Assembly (NCBI GenBank): GCA_910577825.1 | Contig: CAJTOK010000001.1 | Coordinates: 105,126 to 169,125, forward strand | Reading direction: 5' to 3' | Source of the DNA: an uncultured Lachnospiraceae bacterium | Lineage (GTDB): Bacteria; Bacillota; Clostridia; Lachnospirales; Lachnospiraceae | Length of the DNA: 64,000 bases | Shown here: positions 18,509-28,649 of the stretch, in pieces | How the letters are laid out: each line of letters begins with the position of its first letter | Position numbering within the stretch: position 1 is the first letter of the stretch | Position numbers and translations under genes: made by a program | The notes under the pieces: model-generated | Seen by the model: only the letters and a program-made list of their open reading frames with translations | Told to the model about the DNA's origin: nothing | Database searches by the model: none

Positions 18509-19126
18509 TTACTGTCCGTTCCCTGGACAGTAACACCTGTTATTTTTAATATATTCCCATACCCCTTCTGGCAAATACATGGAAGCGTCCCCTCCTGATA
18601 AAATAATTTTCCTTATACAGCTTGAGCTAATATCCATCTGGGGCATTTTTACAAGCTGTATCCTGGCATTATATTTACTCCTGAGTTTATCTGCGTATGC
18701 CTCCATCTGCCCCATGCCAGCGCCATTACGGCTGGCTGCAATTACAGTGGCATGTTCCATAATCTTTCCAGGCATATGCCAGCTTTCAATCTGGAAAAAT
18801 GAGTCCCCTCCCATTATAAAAAAATATTCCTCTTCTGGATGCTGCATATGCAGAAGTTCCAGTGTAGTGGCAGAATAAGTAATGCCTTTCCTTTTAAATT
18901 CAAAGTCCGAATATACAAAGTATGGCCTGCCACTTACTGCAAGCTTTACCATAGCGCCACGGTGCTTTTCCGGGATAATATGGATATCTTTTTTATGCGG
19001 CGGGTTTTTAGAAGGCATAAAAACCACCCTGTCAAGTTCTGCCTGCCTGTATGCTGCTTCTGCCATTTTAATATGTGCAATATGGACCGGGTTAAATGTC
19101 CCTCCCATAATACCTGTCTTTCCCAT
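18509..19126 (-). CDS. nadD: Nicotinate-nucleotide adenylyltransferase
   Basis: This 205-residue enzyme makes nicotinic acid adenine dinucleotide from nicotinate mononucleotide and ATP in NAD synthesis. The nucleotidyltransferase motif GIMGGTFNPVHIAHIKMAE is at the N-terminus. FIMGGDSFFQIESWHMPGKI is in the middle, and the C-terminal MDISSSCIRKII corresponds to the ISSTxIR signature. The product has a short cysteine-containing tail (NNRCYCPGNGQ). It follows yhbY by 5 bases. Confidence 0.96.
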   Translation of the reverse strand: MGKTGIMGGTFNPVHIAHIKMAEAAYRQAELDRVVFMPSKNPPHKKDIHIIPEKHRGAMVKLAVSGRPYFVYSDFEFKRKGITYSATTLELLHMQHPEEEYFFIMGGDSFFQIESWHMPGKIMEHATVIAASRNGAGMGQMEAYADKLRSKYNARIQLVKMPQMDISSSCIRKIILSGGDASMYLPEGVWEYIKNNRCYCPGNGQ

Positions 19127-19131
19127 AAAGG

Positions 19132-19527
19132 TTATACCTGCCTGCTGCTTTTTACAGTCCTGCCTGCTGCCCTTGCTGGCGGCTTTCCTGCCCCCGGTTT
19201 CTTCCTGGCATATCTCCTTTTATCCATTACACGCTTTTTAGCAAGCCTTCTTTTTTCCTCTTTCTGGGGATTTTTTTTATATAATATAATCTTTTTTCCT
19301 ATAACCTGTACAATCTCTGAACCAGTCCTTTCTGACAAAAGCTTTGCAAGTGCACCAGTATCTTCACTGCAGTTTTTAAGTACATTTATCTTGACCAGTT
19401 CCCTTGCTTTAAGTGCATCACGTACAGCCTCCGCCTGCTGTGGTGTAATGCCTGTCTTTCCTATCTGGAAAATGCTGTCCATCTTCATGGCCTGTGCCCT
19501 TAATCTTGTTCTCTCTTTACTCGTCAT
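19132..19527 (-). CDS. yhbY: YhbY/CRS1-YhbY family RNA-binding protein
   Basis: This small RNA-binding protein is associated with ribosome assembly. The CRM domain fills the first 95 residues: LRAQAMKMDSIFQIGKTG, the helix QQAEAVRDALKARELVKINV, and a GxxG-type loop near GSEIVQVIGKKIILYKK. An unusually long basic tail follows (many Lys/Arg, ending RAAGRTVKSSRQV). The ATG at 19527 has GAGG 7 bases upstream; a TTG seven codons earlier is less likely. In many Firmicutes obg precedes yhbY, but here the next gene is a chemoreceptor. Confidence 0.92.
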   Translation of the reverse strand: MTSKERTRLRAQAMKMDSIFQIGKTGITPQQAEAVRDALKARELVKINVLKNCSEDTGALAKLLSERTGSEIVQVIGKKIILYKKNPQKEEKRRLAKKRVMDKRRYARKKPGAGKPPARAAGRTVKSSRQV

Positions 19528-19621
19528 AAATAGCCTCACTTCCAACAAATTTATATACAGGAAATATTATACACAAAACATAGCATAAATTACAATACTT
19601 TTATTTTTAACATGTGCAAGT

Positions 19622-21658
19622 TTAAAACTCAAATCTCTGTACCATTTCATTAAGTGTTACTGTCTGTGTTGCAAGCTGCTCTGACGTTGCATATGTTTCC
19701 TCTGATACAGCAGAGTTGTCATTTACACCCTGTGCTATATCATCAATGCCTGTACGTATCTGTTCCATATTTTCTGCCTGCAGCACTGCATTTTCAGCAG
19801 TCTTTTTAATCATGTCATTAACACGCCCTACAGCACTTACTGATTCTTCAAGCGAAACCATAACACCATTTGCTATTTCATTTCCTTTGTTAATCTCTTC
19901 CATTGAAACACCAATAAGTTCCCTTGTCATGCTTGCCGCCTTGGAGCTTTCAAGGGCAAGCTTTCCTATTTCATCAGCAACTACCGCAAAACCTTTTCCT
20001 AATTCCCCTGCACGTGCTGCTTCTATAGAAGCATTTAATGATAAAAGGTTTGTCTGCTCTGCTATTTCCTCTATTGTCTGGATAATTCCTACAACCTGCT
20101 GTGATGTGCCACGTATTTCATTCATTGCGTCCATCATCATCTTCATCTTTTCCTGGTTCTGTTCCATCATTTCTGTAACATGTACCGTTGCCCTGGCAGA
20201 AAGTTCTGCGTCCTTACGGCTTTCCTGTACCTGCCCTGACACCGTATTAGTCCTGTCGGCAAGTTCCTGTACTGATGCCGCCTGTGTCTGTGCACCTTCC
20301 GCAATCATCTGTGAAGCATCTGCAAGTTCAGAAGCACCTATTGAAACCTGTTCTGCTGTTTCATTAATTCCCTTCATTACATCACTCATTGATGATGAAA
20401 TATTTAACATTGCATCCTTAATCTTCTGGAACTCACCTGCATAATCATTTTTAAGCACAATAGCAAGCTTCCCGTCAGAAATCCTTGCCAGCACTTCTGC
20501 CGTTTCATCTATATACACAATATACTTCTTAAGCCTTGTAACCGTCTTTTTAATAGATTCCCCAAGTTCCCCGATTTCATCCTCTGATGTTATTTCAAGA
20601 TGCACATCAAGGTTTCCTGCTGCAAGCTGCTGCGCTGTATGGTTAAGTTCTTTAATAGGCTTTGAAAGGGTGGCAGCACTCTTCTTTATACTAAGTACAA
20701 TCATAAATATGCCAAGTGCAAATACAACAACCAGTGCTGCTACCATGCCAAAAATCATTGAATAATATTCAAAGAACGGCATGTTGCTTATTACAGTATA
20801 ACCTGTACTTCCTACTTTCTCTGCAACACCATATTTTACTGCACCATCTGCCTTATACTTTAAAAAATGTTCTTCTTCTGATGATACTGCATCTACAACA
20901 TTCTGCGATACATCAACTTCTGTTATGTTCTTCTGGCGTGCGTCTTCTTTTGGGTGGTAAATAAGCACACCTTCGGCAGATACAAGGAAAACATATCCCT
21001 TTTTGCCTATCTTGTACCCTTCTATAACTTTATTCATATTTTCCATTGAAACATCTATACCTGCAACACCAAGTACAGCCCCGGATTCCCCAAATACAGG
21101 GGTTACTGCACTTAGTATTATCTTCTGGGTAGCCGGGTCAAGGTATGGTTCTGTAAGTGTTGTCCTCTTCTCTTCAACACATGGTTTATACCACACACGG
21201 CCTGTAATATCCCAGTCACTGCCCGACGTATAGCCATCTGACTGCGTAAGTGTGCTTGTATCAAGGTCAGCAATCCATGTTGCCATAATATTATTTGTAT
21301 CAGTTTCTGCAATATTCACAAGGTTCTGCTTTACAGTATCCATCTTATCTGTATCTAAAATACTGCCGCCTGGCACTGTCTGCTCTAATACATATTTTAT
21401 CTCCGGACTGGCGGCAAGCTGTTTTGATGCCTTTTCATACTGTTCAAAAAAGCCCGTAAGCTGGTATGATGCTGCTTTAGACTGCAGAGTAAGTTCAGAT
21501 TCCTTGGAAGATACAATTATCCAGCGTACCATAAAAATAGCCACTATTGCTACAATTAAAAATACTGCAAGGACACTGCGCCCTACCTGGAATAAAATCT
21601 CATCTGCAATGCGTCTTTGTTTCTTTGGTTTACTTGTTTTGCTTCTTTTCATCTCCAA
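19622..21658 (-). CDS. Methyl-accepting chemotaxis protein with double-Cache sensor
   Basis: This 678-residue chemoreceptor has a basic head followed by a membrane helix (about 25-50). An extracellular double-Cache sensor follows (about 55-295; note YLDPATQKIILSAVTPVF and VLGVAGIDVSMENM, typical of dCache_1). After a second helix (300-325) and a HAMP domain comes the signalling domain. Its hairpin reads EQTNLLSLNASIEAARAGE then GKGFAVVADEIGKLALESS. Cache-type sensors bind amino acids or other small molecules. The start is a TTG 7 bases after AGGAGG; an ATG two codons later is the alternative. It diverges from the M60-like protease gene. Confidence 0.93.
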   Translation of the reverse strand: MEMKRSKTSKPKKQRRIADEILFQVGRSVLAVFLIVAIVAIFMVRWIIVSSKESELTLQSKAASYQLTGFFEQYEKASKQLAASPEIKYVLEQTVPGGSILDTDKMDTVKQNLVNIAETDTNNIMATWIADLDTSTLTQSDGYTSGSDWDITGRVWYKPCVEEKRTTLTEPYLDPATQKIILSAVTPVFGESGAVLGVAGIDVSMENMNKVIEGYKIGKKGYVFLVSAEGVLIYHPKEDARQKNITEVDVSQNVVDAVSSEEEHFLKYKADGAVKYGVAEKVGSTGYTVISNMPFFEYYSMIFGMVAALVVVFALGIFMIVLSIKKSAATLSKPIKELNHTAQQLAAGNLDVHLEITSEDEIGELGESIKKTVTRLKKYIVYIDETAEVLARISDGKLAIVLKNDYAGEFQKIKDAMLNISSSMSDVMKGINETAEQVSIGASELADASQMIAEGAQTQAASVQELADRTNTVSGQVQESRKDAELSARATVHVTEMMEQNQEKMKMMMDAMNEIRGTSQQVVGIIQTIEEIAEQTNLLSLNASIEAARAGELGKGFAVVADEIGKLALESSKAASMTRELIGVSMEEINKGNEIANGVMVSLEESVSAVGRVNDMIKKTAENAVLQAENMEQIRTGIDDIAQGVNDNSAVSEETYATSEQLATQTVTLNEMVQRFEF

Positions 21659-21727
21659 AATAACTCCTCCTTTTTAACTCCCTGATAATTTATTTTACTT
21701 CTTTTTAATAAACAATACAAGGTCTTT

Positions 21728-21756
21728 TTGACAATAAACTACAAAAGTTGTATAAT
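21728..21756 (+). promoter_or_regulatory. Perfect consensus sigma-A promoter for the M60-like protease gene
   Basis: A -35 TTGACA (21728-21733), a 17-base spacer and a -10 TATAAT (21751-21756) match the vegetative consensus at all twelve positions. The start codon is at 21906, giving a leader of about 140 bases. The leader contains a hairpin TCTGGAA/TTCCAGA near 21849-21870, before the AAAGGAAAT ribosome binding site. Confidence 0.85.
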
Positions 21757-21905
21757 GCCAGGTTACGGCTTATGCTTTTAAAACGGGCGGCAATTTATAA
21801 TTGCATATTCTGCCAAAATATACTATTATAGATTATATAAATGGCTTTTCTGGAAAATCTTTATTCCAGATACCCAGATTAAATTTATAGAAAGGAAATA
21901 TAAGT

Positions 21906-24900
21906 ATGAGAAAAACAATGTCAACTTTGCTTGCTGGCTGCCTGGCGTTCCAGCTGCTAACAGGTTCTGCCGTGCCGGCAAAGGCATCTGCTGGAATTAC
22001 AGGACATCCAGCGGTTTCCAATGTACAAGACAGGAAAGCTTCCATAAACGGTACTGGTTCATTGGAAATAGAAATACACCCGTCACTTAATTATGAGGGA
22101 AAGATAACTGCCGGAATAAACGGTACTACAAAAGAACTGGAATTTACACCAGATAAAACTTCTGGCACTATACGCTTTGACAATGTACAGGCAGGTGAAC
22201 GTACTATTACTATCGAAGGCAGCCAGTTTGCCAGATATACCCAGAAAACTACGGTTGAAGCCGGCTGGCTCCACAAGCTTCTTGTAACCACTTCAAGGGC
22301 AGAAACATCTGGCAGCATACATACTGGCTGGCTCCAGGCCGGTGACATTAATGGTGATGGCGCTGTAAATAATGAGGATAAAGACATCCTTTTAGATGCA
22401 GCCAGAAATTCTGCCGGCAGCAGTGTTTCTGATTTAAACAATGATGGCAAAACAAATATTGCCGATTTGCAGCTGCTTGTACAAAACCTTGGTGAAATGC
22501 CACAGGAATCCGTTGTGGAACAATTATGGATTCCAAAAGGTGTTACTTCCCAGGGCAATGATGTAACAGGACTGCTGGAAAATAAAGGTGTTACACTGGC
22601 ACCTGCCAATCCAAATGAAGCAATTTCCACAAATAACCCTGCAGGGCTTTTATTTACCCTGGCAGATGATAATGCCAGTGAAGGCAATATCCCTCTTTTA
22701 AATGGTATCAGGATTGTTTCCCCTTTTGAAACAGATAATGGTACATTTGAAAGTGATATTGTAAATGGCAATGCAGAGATTGAACTGGCTGACGGCCAGA
22801 AAAAAGATATCCCTTTAAACCAGGCTGCTTCCAGAAGCAAAAAGAAGGCGGGTACAAAGCTTTACAAGGCTTCCACGTTATCCCCGTCTGTTACAACTGA
22901 ACCTGACGGTTCTCTTATCCTTAATCTCGGGACACAGGTTGCCGTTAAAAGGGTGACTATTACAATTACTGGCACAAGGAAGAATGCAAAACTTGCAGAT
23001 ATTGCTAAAGTTGAGTTTGTTAATGACATGGAAAAAAGGATTCCTGCGCCAGAATTAAGCATTCCTTCACTTAAAACACCAGAGCCAGGCAATGAACAGC
23101 TTAGTATTGCATGGACTGCACAGAATAATGTAACAGGATATGAATTACATATAGAAGGTCCTGTGGGAAAATCTAAGGAAATAAAAGAAGATACTATTAA
23201 GGTTACAGGTAATCAATATATTGCCAGTGCTATTGAGAACCAGCCACTTGTAAACTTTGAAAAATACACAATAAAGGTACGTTCTGTTAATGGCAGCTGG
23301 AAAAGCCCGTGGTCAGGTGAAGTTACAGGAAGCCCTGCACCACAGGAAAAACCTGCACCGCCTGATAATGTAAAGGCAAATGGCGGATATTTTTCACTTA
23401 ATGTCACATGGAAAAATATGAGTGATGCAAGCGGCTATATGGTCTATTACAAAAAAGCAGATGAAACCAAAGACAAATACCAGCCAGTTGTTGCAGGTTT
23501 TGTACCTGATGAAAAAAATGGCGGTACTGGCATGATTACAACTAACAGCTATAAAATAGTGAATCTTGATGAAGATACTGAATATTCAGTTTATGTCGTT
23601 GGATGGAACTCCCTTGGATGGGGCAGCCCTTCCCTGGAATCTGTTGGAAAGCCAAAGAATACCAAACCTCCACTGCTTCCAAATTATAAGCTGTTAAATA
23701 CCTCCAATGGTGAAGGCAAAGTATCAGCCCATATTGTGTCAGCAAGCCTTGGCGGGCATGGCGGCGCTGCTATGGTTTCAAGCCCTCTTGATACTGGAGC
23801 TAAAAGCGCACTTGGGGTTGTTGACAATGACTACAGTTCTTACTGGAGCAAAAATGACTGGGATGATGGCGTAGCCTATCCGGCAAATGACAGGGGAATA
23901 AACATTACACTTGATAAAGATTACCAAATGGGCTTTATGGCATTTGCAGCAATGGATGAAGCTGCTTCCCTTGAAACTGTAAGGATTGATTACTGGGATT
24001 CGTCTGACAGCAGCAAGAAACTTACAGTTGGTGCACGCCTGGTTAAAAAGCTTGACACTAACGGCAGCCAGTTCTATATTGTTAAATTTGACAACACAAT
24101 AACAGCAAATAAAATACGTTTATGCCTTGGCAGGGTCTATACACGTGCAGAAATGAAAGTAGGCGAGATACGTTTCTATAACTATGATTCACTTGAAGAT
24201 GATATTATGGGGCTTTATACAGATGAGATGCACACTACATTAAGAAGTGATGTAACAGAAGCTGTAATAAATGCACTGGAAGCACGCCTTGAAACCATTG
24301 ACAGTGAAAGCGGCGAGAAACATCCTCTTTACAGTGAGTTAAAGCTTGAAATTAATACTGCCAGAAGTATTTTAAAAGACGGGCCATCCCCTTCTTATGA
24401 AGTTATTAACCAGATTACTGGCAAGAAAGACACACATCTTGGATTTGGCGGATTAAACCCTTGGCAGCCACTTGGCAAAACTGTTTATGCGGGTGAAACA
24501 CTTGTCGTATATGTCGGGCACAATACAAAAAGGACTGGTGACAATACAGACCTCCAGTTAATAATGACACAGTACCATGCAGAATCAAACAGCCTTGCTA
24601 AATCTTCTTCCGCCCTTAAGATAGGAAGAAATGAAATTACAGTGCCACAGATTGCAGATAAAAACTTTGAACGTGGCGGGCAGCTTTATATTGCATATAA
24701 CGGAAACAATGCTTCTGATAAATACGCTGTACGTGTACTTGGCGGAAGTGACATCCCTGTATTAAATGTATATGGAAAGACAGGCGGAGCACGTACACAG
24801 GCTATAAGTGATTATATTAACAGGCTTGAAGAACATGCAGGAAAAATCCAGACAGAACATGAAACGCTGCACAAAGGCGGTGAAAAGGCTGTAAATTATG

Positions 24901-27107
24901 ATTATGACGAAACAAACTGTATTTTAAATGCAACTGACATAATGATGGAGAAAATGATGTATTCACTGCCTGCAACACAGATACTTGCCCCGTTATCAGG
25001 CAAAAGTGACAAAATAGCAGCACTTGATACTGCATTAAAGGCAATGGAAGATGCCATGTCACTCTTCTACCACCATAAAGGGCTTAGCAATGATGAAGCA
25101 GCAAAGAATAATGGCAATAATGCACTTCCTTCACAGCATTTAAATATCAGGTATATGAGAATGTTTGCTGGTGCATTTATGTATGCTGCCGGCAACCATA
25201 TCGGGATTGAATATGGTTCATCAACATTAAGCGGTGCAACAGGCATAAAGAGTTTTGGCTGGGGAATTGCCCATGAAATCGGGCATGATATTAACCAGGG
25301 TGCTTATGCCGTTGCAGAAGTTACAAACAATTACTTCTCACAGCTTTTGACAGGCACAAAGCGTTATAACTATGAAAATGTATATAAGAAAGTAACATCA
25401 GGCACTACCGGGCGTTCCTCTAATGTGTTTACACAGCTTGCATTATACTGGCAGTTACATCTGGCATTTGATAATAATAAAGATGACCAGCATGTATATG
25501 ATAACTATACAGACCAGTTTAATAATATATTCTTTGCACGTGTAGATACATATGCAAGGAATAAAGCCAAAGCACCACAAGAAGGGCTTACATTAGATGG
25601 TGGTACAGACCAGAACCTTATGCGCCTTTCATGTGCGGCAGCCAATGCCAATATCCTTCCATTCTTTGAAAGATGGGGAATGGTACCAGATACAGTAACA
25701 GCGGATTACGCAGCAAAATATGGTGCACCATCTGATAAAGCAATTTACTATGTAAATACTGGTGCAAGGGATTACCGTGTAGATAACCCTTCAGAAACAG
25801 GTACAATTAAAGGCAAAGATGTTGTAACAGCAACTGCAGAAGCTGCTTCCAACCAGGTAGAAATTACTATTAATACAACTGAAAACAAGGATTTAATCCT
25901 TGGATATGAAATTATAAGAAGCATGACAAGCAATGGTACTACTGAATCAAAAGTAGTTGGTTTCCAGCCTGTTAATAAAGATGGTGCTACTGTATTTACG
26001 GATACAGTTTCTACTGTAAATAACAGGGTAATGTCCTACACAGTTAAAGCTGTTGATAATTACCTTAATTACTCTAATGAAGCAGCAGCAGGCAGCGTTA
26101 AAATACAGACAGAAGGCATACTTGACAAGTCTTTATGGACTGTAAGCACTAATATGATATCTCCTGATGATACAGAGATTGAAGCTCATGACGATGACCC
26201 TGACAGCGGTTATGATGAGAAAAACCCTGCAAGTGTTGAAGCAAAGAAAGCAAATACTATTGAAAGGATTATTGACAACGATAAGACAGATAAGGGTACT
26301 TATAATGGTACTGCCCCTGGAACTGGCGTAGCAGAAATTACTATTGATATGCAGGAGATAAAAGAAACCACTTCACTTAAATACTTTGGCAGTGCACTTT
26401 CTTCTGTAACAATACAGGTTAGCAAAGATGCAAGTACATGGACTACAGTAAAAGAAGCAGAAGCACTTGATGGTACTGGTACTAATGGACAGACAGTATG
26501 GTTTAACTCTGTTAATGCAGAAGAACGTGATAAATGGATTGGCACTTATGATGCAAGATATATTAAATTAACAATTAACCACCAGACTGGAAACATTTCA
26601 ATAAATGAAATTGAAATATGCGGCCCTTCTGGTGATAATATTGAATTTATGCAGACAGACAGTGGCAAACCGTCTATTGGTACTCTTAAAGAAGATTATA
26701 AATATGGTAATAATGCAGAAGATGTTATTCCTGCAGGTTCATTAATATTTACAGGAGTTTACAAGGGAAACCCTGCTTATAATGTAGTTATGCTTTATGA
26801 TACCAAAGGCAATGTAATAGGCGCCAAAGATGGCAATGTTAATGCAAAACAGGTAATATTTGCAGATGTGCCAGCTCATGGAAACCTTGGTGAAACATCT
26901 GATGGTACATGGGTTTACTATGTAGAACCTGGACAGTGGGATACAGAAACCTTAAAAGCCATTAAAGAAGTACGTGGTGAATTATACCGTACTGATGATG
27001 CAAAAACCCTTGAAGGTGAGCGTATTACAAGTGATACAACTGTTATACAAATACCAGAACCATTGCCAGAAATCACTTTAACAGGCAAAGTTCCAGCAGC
27101 TAATTAA
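21906..27107 (+). CDS. Secreted M60-like (enhancin-type) metalloprotease with dockerin and FN3 domains
   Basis: This 1733-residue exported protein probably cleaves mucin-type glycoproteins. A signal peptide ends near residue 27 (VPAKAS). A type I dockerin with two calcium loops is at about 145-197 (GDINGDGAVNNEDKD and DLNNDGKTNIADLQLL). Two or three fibronectin III domains lie at about 385-590, and an F5/8C-like discoidin module at about 620-760. The M60-like catalytic region follows, with the gluzincin zinc site HEIGHDINQGAYAVAE: His1123, Glu1124, His1127 and downstream Glu1138. Further FN3-like and F5/8C-like modules lie at 1300-1640. No sortase or membrane anchor is visible, so attachment could depend on the dockerin. 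M60-like proteases with carbohydrate-binding modules are known mucinases; the substrate here is inferred. Confidence 0.88.
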   Translation: MRKTMSTLLAGCLAFQLLTGSAVPAKASAGITGHPAVSNVQDRKASINGTGSLEIEIHPSLNYEGKITAGINGTTKELEFTPDKTSGTIRFDNVQAGERTITIEGSQFARYTQKTTVEAGWLHKLLVTTSRAETSGSIHTGWLQAGDINGDGAVNNEDKDILLDAARNSAGSSVSDLNNDGKTNIADLQLLVQNLGEMPQESVVEQLWIPKGVTSQGNDVTGLLENKGVTLAPANPNEAISTNNPAGLLFTLADDNASEGNIPLLNGIRIVSPFETDNGTFESDIVNGNAEIELADGQKKDIPLNQAASRSKKKAGTKLYKASTLSPSVTTEPDGSLILNLGTQVAVKRVTITITGTRKNAKLADIAKVEFVNDMEKRIPAPELSIPSLKTPEPGNEQLSIAWTAQNNVTGYELHIEGPVGKSKEIKEDTIKVTGNQYIASAIENQPLVNFEKYTIKVRSVNGSWKSPWSGEVTGSPAPQEKPAPPDNVKANGGYFSLNVTWKNMSDASGYMVYYKKADETKDKYQPVVAGFVPDEKNGGTGMITTNSYKIVNLDEDTEYSVYVVGWNSLGWGSPSLESVGKPKNTKPPLLPNYKLLNTSNGEGKVSAHIVSASLGGHGGAAMVSSPLDTGAKSALGVVDNDYSSYWSKNDWDDGVAYPANDRGINITLDKDYQMGFMAFAAMDEAASLETVRIDYWDSSDSSKKLTVGARLVKKLDTNGSQFYIVKFDNTITANKIRLCLGRVYTRAEMKVGEIRFYNYDSLEDDIMGLYTDEMHTTLRSDVTEAVINALEARLETIDSESGEKHPLYSELKLEINTARSILKDGPSPSYEVINQITGKKDTHLGFGGLNPWQPLGKTVYAGETLVVYVGHNTKRTGDNTDLQLIMTQYHAESNSLAKSSSALKIGRNEITVPQIADKNFERGGQLYIAYNGNNASDKYAVRVLGGSDIPVLNVYGKTGGARTQAISDYINRLEEHAGKIQTEHETLHKGGEKAVNYDYDETNCILNATDIMMEKMMYSLPATQILAPLSGKSDKIAALDTALKAMEDAMSLFYHHKGLSNDEAAKNNGNNALPSQHLNIRYMRMFAGAFMYAAGNHIGIEYGSSTLSGATGIKSFGWGIAHEIGHDINQGAYAVAEVTNNYFSQLLTGTKRYNYENVYKKVTSGTTGRSSNVFTQLALYWQLHLAFDNNKDDQHVYDNYTDQFNNIFFARVDTYARNKAKAPQEGLTLDGGTDQNLMRLSCAAANANILPFFERWGMVPDTVTADYAAKYGAPSDKAIYYVNTGARDYRVDNPSETGTIKGKDVVTATAEAASNQVEITINTTENKDLILGYEIIRSMTSNGTTESKVVGFQPVNKDGATVFTDTVSTVNNRVMSYTVKAVDNYLNYSNEAAAGSVKIQTEGILDKSLWTVSTNMISPDDTEIEAHDDDPDSGYDEKNPASVEAKKANTIERIIDNDKTDKGTYNGTAPGTGVAEITIDMQEIKETTSLKYFGSALSSVTIQVSKDASTWTTVKEAEALDGTGTNGQTVWFNSVNAEERDKWIGTYDARYIKLTINHQTGNISINEIEICGPSGDNIEFMQTDSGKPSIGTLKEDYKYGNNAEDVIPAGSLIFTGVYKGNPAYNVVMLYDTKGNVIGAKDGNVNAKQVIFADVPAHGNLGETSDGTWVYYVEPGQWDTETLKAIKEVRGELYRTDDAKTLEGERITSDTTVIQIPEPLPEITLTGKVPAAN

Positions 27108-27136
27108 ACTTAATAATAATAAGTCATTATTTATGC

Positions 27137-27166
27137 TTCCCATACCAGCAGCAGTTTGTATGGGAA
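27137..27166 (+). promoter_or_regulatory. Hairpin between protease and cohesin-like genes
   Basis: The arms TTCCCATAC (27137-27145) and GTATGGGAA (27158-27166) form a 9-bp stem with a 12-base loop, extended by an ATG/CAT pair across one mismatch. No T-run follows, so it may be a weak terminator or an RNA-processing or stability element that sets unequal expression of the two genes. It ends about 23 bases before the next start codon. Confidence 0.45.
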
Positions 27167-27189
27167 ACATAATAATTATGGAGGTAAAT

Positions 27190-28560
27190 ATGAAAAAGTG
27201 GATTAGTTATATACTTCTATCCGCACTTCTTATTACTGCCCTTCCATCATTTACAGCCAGGGCAGCAGTAAATTGTACAGGAAACCTTACAGACAGTGGA
27301 AATAATATTGATGTAGCATTGTCTTTCCCACAGGCAGCAGAAGAAAATATTACATCCCTGCACTTCAGGTTAAATGTTTCTATAGAAAACGGCAAAATGG
27401 ATGAACCTTTATTCCAGTTTGCAAGTACAGTTAAAAGTGAAGTACAAGACAGCAAGGTAATTAAAAACAGTACAGATAACAGCAGTTATGTAATTGATAT
27501 TATACTCTCTGGCAAAAAGGATAAAATTATTTTTCCACAAAGCGGGCAGGCTGGCATTGGTATGATTTCTTTAAGGCCATATGGTGATACATATAAAATA
27601 TCAGTAAACTTTACAGGCATTAAAGAAGGCTATACAAACCCAGAAGCAGAATATGTTACAGACAATGGACAGATGGTACAGACAGTAGCAATTACAAATA
27701 CAGGAACTGTTATAATAGATAAAAACTCCACACAGCAATATCCAGGAAACTCTTATCTGCCATATATTCCAGGCCCTGCATTCCCGTCTGCTTCTGCCAC
27801 TGTTGCACCGGGTGTTACCGCATCCCCGGTACCTTCCAGTACGCCTGCAGCTACAGCATCCCTGCCGCCTGCTTCCAGTACGCCGTCTGTTACAAGTGCA
27901 CCAGAAGCAACAAAAACACCAGAAATAACGGCAACGCCTTCTGCACCAGAAACTACACAAAGCCCGCTGCCACAGGAAACCCCGGTAAGTTTTGATACAC
28001 AGTCAAAGCCTTCGGTGTCTGCTTCACTAATAAAAGGTTCACGCAATGTAAACATTAAATGGAATCTTGTAGAAGGTGCAGATGGATATATTATTTACAA
28101 TTATACAAAACAGCCGGCAAAATACAAAAGGCTGAAAACCATTGCCAGTCCAGACAAGACATCATACAAACTAAAGCTGGATTATGCTTCTTCTTATTCA
28201 TTAAGGGTACGTGCATTCAAGACAGCAGATGATGGCAGCAGGATATTCGGGAAATACAGTAATATAAAGAAAATAACAACCGCACCAGCCAGGGCAAAGA
28301 AACTTAAAGCAAGGTTTTCTGGCAACAGGGCCATCCTCTCATGGAAAAAAGTTAAAAAAGCTGCCGGGTACCAGATTTATGCAGGCAATAAAAAAGGCAG
28401 CGGCTATTCCCTTGTTAAAACCTTAAAGAAGGGCTCTGCTATAAAAACAAAAGTTAAAAAAGGAAAAAAGACCAGTTATTTCAAAATCCGTGCATATGTA
28501 AAAAATGCCAATGGAAAACGTGTATACGGTAAATTCTGTACACCTGTAAAAGCAAAATAA
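27190..28560 (+). CDS. Secreted protein: possible cohesin-like domain, Ser/Thr/Pro linker, two FN3 domains
   Basis: This 456-residue exported protein starts at the ATG after GGAGG (27190); the open frame extends 19 codons further but has no ribosome site there. The signal peptide ends near AARA at residue 25. Residues 26-185 form a beta-rich domain with the LHFRLNV and Gly-rich strand pattern of cohesin or related beta-sandwich domains. A linker of about 90 residues is built of Ser, Thr, Pro and Ala (SATVAPGVTASPVPSSTP and similar). The C-terminus is two fibronectin III domains rich in Lys. The dockerin protease lies just upstream in the same direction, so a cohesin-dockerin partnership is conceivable. 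The cohesin assignment is weak; the rest is clear. Confidence 0.65.
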   Translation: MKKWISYILLSALLITALPSFTARAAVNCTGNLTDSGNNIDVALSFPQAAEENITSLHFRLNVSIENGKMDEPLFQFASTVKSEVQDSKVIKNSTDNSSYVIDIILSGKKDKIIFPQSGQAGIGMISLRPYGDTYKISVNFTGIKEGYTNPEAEYVTDNGQMVQTVAITNTGTVIIDKNSTQQYPGNSYLPYIPGPAFPSASATVAPGVTASPVPSSTPAATASLPPASSTPSVTSAPEATKTPEITATPSAPETTQSPLPQETPVSFDTQSKPSVSASLIKGSRNVNIKWNLVEGADGYIIYNYTKQPAKYKRLKTIASPDKTSYKLKLDYASSYSLRVRAFKTADDGSRIFGKYSNIKKITTAPARAKKLKARFSGNRAILSWKKVKKAAGYQIYAGNKKGSGYSLVKTLKKGSAIKTKVKKGKKTSYFKIRAYVKNANGKRVYGKFCTPVKAK

Positions 28561-28649
28561 TAAAGAGAATTATTGCATATTTTAATTTAACCAAAATATA
28601 ATATAAATAACTTAAACCATCCAGAGAATATCTGTAGAAATGAGGTATA

